A model generated the notes under the pieces. It ran no database searches. It worked only from the letters and a program-made list of their open reading frames with translations, and was not told the DNA's origin. Both the position numbers and the translations under genes were made by a program. From CBDCME01 sp965218865 (GTDB lineage: Bacteria > Pseudomonadota > Alphaproteobacteria > JAAXGF01): a DNA stretch of 64,000 nt. Below are positions 61,978-64,000 of this stretch, in pieces. Location: positions 22,223-86,222 of the forward strand of contig CBDCME010000067.1 in assembly GCA_965218865.1 (NCBI GenBank), in the 5' to 3' direction. Every line of letters starts with the position of its first letter. The stretch's first letter is position 1.

Positions 61978-62427
61978 TTAGCGTTGGACCTCACATTCGT
62001 CGTCACTTATGCACGGCCAGTTTGCTGCATACTCCCTCATACGTTCACGCGCCTCGTCACTTGCGGCCTCAAGACACGTACCCTTTCCATAACGGCAGGG
62101 AGCGGCTTTAACAAGGCCAACTATCGAAAGATCGCGGACCGCGTTCTCGAACCTCCTTAAACTGCCATCCAACACAGAGAGTGACATCTGTACCTTGAAA
62201 GAATCCAACGAGATTCTCCCGTCTGAAAGCCTGCAGATTATTTGTCTCTTGAATGGATCAGCCCAGAACTGGGACCCGATAAATACCTCTTTCCCAAAGC
62301 GCTCTATATCGTTTTCCATCTCGTCGTATTCCGTACCGTGAATGCCACCCAGCAACTTATCAAGCCACGACTGAGCGTGGGCACTTTGGTCGCCGGTGAA
62401 AGAAACGACAAACAACAGCACCACCAC
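61978..62427 (-). CDS. exported winged-helix-like protein, paralogue 3
   Basis: 149 residues. A signal peptide (VVLLFVVSFTGDQSAHA) precedes a helical segment (YDEMENDIERFGKEVFIGSQ) and the shared domain: DPFKRQIICRLSDGRISLDS, LDGSLRRFENAVRDLSIVGL, VKAAPCRYGKGTCLEA. It ends MREYAANWPCISDDECEVQR. The D-x3-R-x2-[IV]-C-R core and the C-terminal Cys pair match the paralogues at 23.9 and 33.9 kb. Base composition is less GC-rich than theirs, so it may have been acquired separately. Function unknown. Confidence 0.7.
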   Translation of the reverse strand: MVVLLFVVSFTGDQSAHAQSWLDKLLGGIHGTEYDEMENDIERFGKEVFIGSQFWADPFKRQIICRLSDGRISLDSFKVQMSLSVLDGSLRRFENAVRDLSIVGLVKAAPCRYGKGTCLEAASDEARERMREYAANWPCISDDECEVQR

Positions 62428-62463
62428 ATAACGTAAGCGGTCAAACTGCGGATCTATTTACGA

Positions 62464-62797
62464 ATGGCCCAGAATGAAGAACTGCCGGCGTTCGCCGGCT
62501 TTCCGGAAGGCGTACATATCGTCGATCCGATCGACGATCTTCGGAATTTCGGCGACCGCGTGATCGAAGCCACGATTGACAGGCTGCGCCGTGCGTTTGG
62601 CTTGGCTGGGAGTATCCCCGAATACCGGGTATCCGAACCATTGTCCCGTCTGGTGGCTTCAATGCGGCAAAGCTATTTTGGCGGTGCGAAAACGGCCATG
62701 GCGCCATATGTTCGACATGTCTTGTCCGATCCGCTCCCGTGCATGCTGCGCAACATCAAGGTGCTCGGTGGGTTGGTCCGGCGTCGACGGTATTTTA
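62464..62797 (+). pseudogene. hypothetical gene truncated by IS630 copy E
   Basis: About 110 residues remain (FGDRVIEATIDRLRRAFGLA; VSEPLSRLVASMRQSYFGGA; YVRHVLSDPLPCMLRNIKVL), ending VRRRRYF at the element. Helical, no signal peptide. Nothing beyond the element within the window continues it. No family recognised. Confidence 0.5.
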
Positions 62798-63962
62798 TAC
62801 CAACCGCCCTAGAGTTTGACTCGCGCAAAGGTTTACACGCTAGGTTTTGTGTGATTCAAGGTTGTTGGCAACAAGGGAGTGTGTTCAATGCCAACGATTC
62901 CTTTGCGAAACGACTTTGATGCTGAAAGAGTCCGTGTTCTTGCGGCACGGAGCGATGATGGGAACCAGGCGCGACGGCTTTTGTCGATGGCGGCCATCTA
63001 CGATGGGATGGATCGAGCGTGCGCGGCGGGTATTGGCGGCATGGATCGGCAGACGTTGCGGGACTGGGTTCACCGGTTCAACGCGGGAGGTCCGGCCGGT
63101 CTGATCGACCGCAAGCCGAACGGGGCGTTGCGTCGGTTGACGCCGTCGCAAATGGCGGCGCTTTCGCGGGCTATCGAGGCTGGTCCCGATCCCGAACGGG
63201 ATGGGGTCGTGCGCTGGCGCTGCATCGATCTCAAGCAACTGATCCGAACGCGCTTCGGCGTGGACTATCACGAGCGGAGCGTCGGCAAGCTGCTGGCCGC
63301 GCTCGGGTTCTCGCATATTTCCGCGCGCCCGCGCCACGTCGGCCAGGATGCGCGGGCACAGGAGGAATTTAAAAAAAGTTTTCCCGAACACTTGGCGAAA
63401 ATCGTAGCGGCACAGCCACCGGACACGCCATCGAGGTTTGGTTTCAAGATGAAATGCGCGTCGGCCAGAAGAACAGCCTGGTGCGCCAGTGGGCCCCAAA
63501 GGGATCGCGCCCGCGCCAGGTCAAGGACCTACGGACCTCTTCGGCGTATCTCTTCGGCGCCATCTGCCCCGAGCGCGGTGAGGGCGCGGCGCTGGTCATG
63601 CCGCGCGCCAATACTGAAGCCATGGACCTGCATCTCGAGGAAATCAGCCGGGCCGTTGCCCCAAACGCCCATGCCGTCGTGCTGCTCGACCAAGCCGCAT
63701 GGCACACCACTGCCAAACTCGGCATCCCGGAGAACATCTCCCTCGTGCCTTTGCCACCCAAGTCCCCGGAGCTCAATCCCGCCGAAAATGTCTGGCAATA
63801 CCTCCGCCAGAACTGGCTCTCCAATCGTGTCTTCGACTCCTATGAAGCCATCGTCGAGGCTCTTGCCAAGCCTGGAACAACCTGACCGACCAACCTTGGA
63901 AGATCATGTCCATCGGCCTCAGAGCGTGGGCTCGCACAAGTCAATGTTGAGGGCGGTTGGTA
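62798..63962 (+). mobile_element. IS630-family element, copy E (degenerate)
   Basis: 1165 bp, two bases shorter than the intact copies because of two single-base deletions. Seven-A run as in the intact copies. Outer flanks TTA and TTA. Confidence 0.92.
62888..63950 (+). pseudogene. IS630 transposase with two frameshifts
   Basis: One C is lost after PPDTP (near 63429) and one near 63860 (GAGGCTC for GAGGCCTC), so the DDE part is out of frame with the helix-turn-helix part. The stop is TGA instead of TAA. Confidence 0.9.
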
Positions 63963-64000
63963 TTAGTCGCTGAGACCGAAACGAAAAAATGATTCGTGGG

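Noticed and set aside
1..64000. Alternative genetic code with TAG as a sense codon
   Set aside because: TAG, TAA and TGA all occur as premature stops, the expected residues differ (Glu, Trp and others), and essential genes use none in frame.

Overview
The window looks like chromosomal DNA of a GC-rich alphaproteobacterium. The clearest pointer is a DUF1476-type ATP synthase zeta/inhibitor gene, broken by one frameshift, a family essentially confined to that class. Housekeeping genes (der, cysD, cysNC, a YggS homologue, oxyR with a clade-3 catalase) place it on a chromosome. An integrase fragment and a very heavy load of insertion sequences show active rearrangement. Many genes carry one or two nonsense or frameshift lesions while the rest of the reading frame is well preserved, as in recent IS expansion and early genome decay (for example a host-associated lineage) or an imperfect assembly. 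No tRNA, rRNA or CRISPR array was recognised.

Layout. 1-5.1 kb: 3' end of a RecD2-like helicase, a decayed lipoprotein gene, divergent catalase/oxyR with a candidate OxyR operator between them, and a secreted HNH nuclease with an Excalibur domain. 5.1-10.4 kb: degraded repeats, an IS3 element, an IS1182-like fragment, the DUF1476 pseudogene, an integrase remnant and a NACHT-type NTPase remnant. 10.4-15.5 kb: IS630 copy A, IS256 copy 1 and IS630 copy B; A and the IS256 break one membrane-protein gene that can be re-assembled by eye. 15.5-18.8 kb: an IS1595-family element carrying a DNA methyltransferase/endonuclease-like gene and a small ORF, inserted in a secreted-protein gene. 18.9-24.3 kb: a D-serine-dehydratase-like PLP enzyme, a secreted CARDB-like protein, a rhodanese, a chimeric transposase and a small exported winged-helix-like protein. 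24.4-31.4 kb: a PrsT-like TPR gene with two stops, two VPGP-type C-terminal sorting-signal genes (one split by an IS1595 element), reverse-transcriptase remnants and a flavin-dependent halogenase-like enzyme. 31.8-33.9 kb: an ISAs1-family element, with a perfect 10-bp duplication, whose transposase is fused to a DruA-like (DUF4338) domain. 33.9-43.9 kb: an exported winged-helix/cyclophilin-like fusion, IS5 remnant, IS630 copy C, a LapG-like protease, an IS110 element sitting inside a palindromic repeat, Der, a cupredoxin and a coiled-coil secreted protein. 44-49.4 kb: a sulfation group (TPR-sulfotransferase, CysD, CysNC) and a YggS homologue. 49.7-59 kb: IS630 copy D interrupting a CHASE2 gene, a decayed second CHASE2 copy, a type I secretion ABC/HlyD pair (ATPase with in-frame TGA), an ankyrin protein, and an ECF sigma/VWA operon. 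60-64 kb: IS256 copy 2, a third exported winged-helix-like paralogue and IS630 copy E.

Genes that plausibly work together: OxyR with catalase; CysD and CysNC make PAPS for the neighbouring sulfotransferase; the ABC transporter and adaptor form a type I exporter for which the LapG-like protease may process adhesins; PrsT and the VPGP-tailed proteins belong to an exosortase-type surface system. The most unusual items are the DruA-fused ISAs1 element, the methylase-carrying IS1595 element, the three exported winged-helix-like proteins, and the palindromic repeat family with an IS110 element inside one copy.
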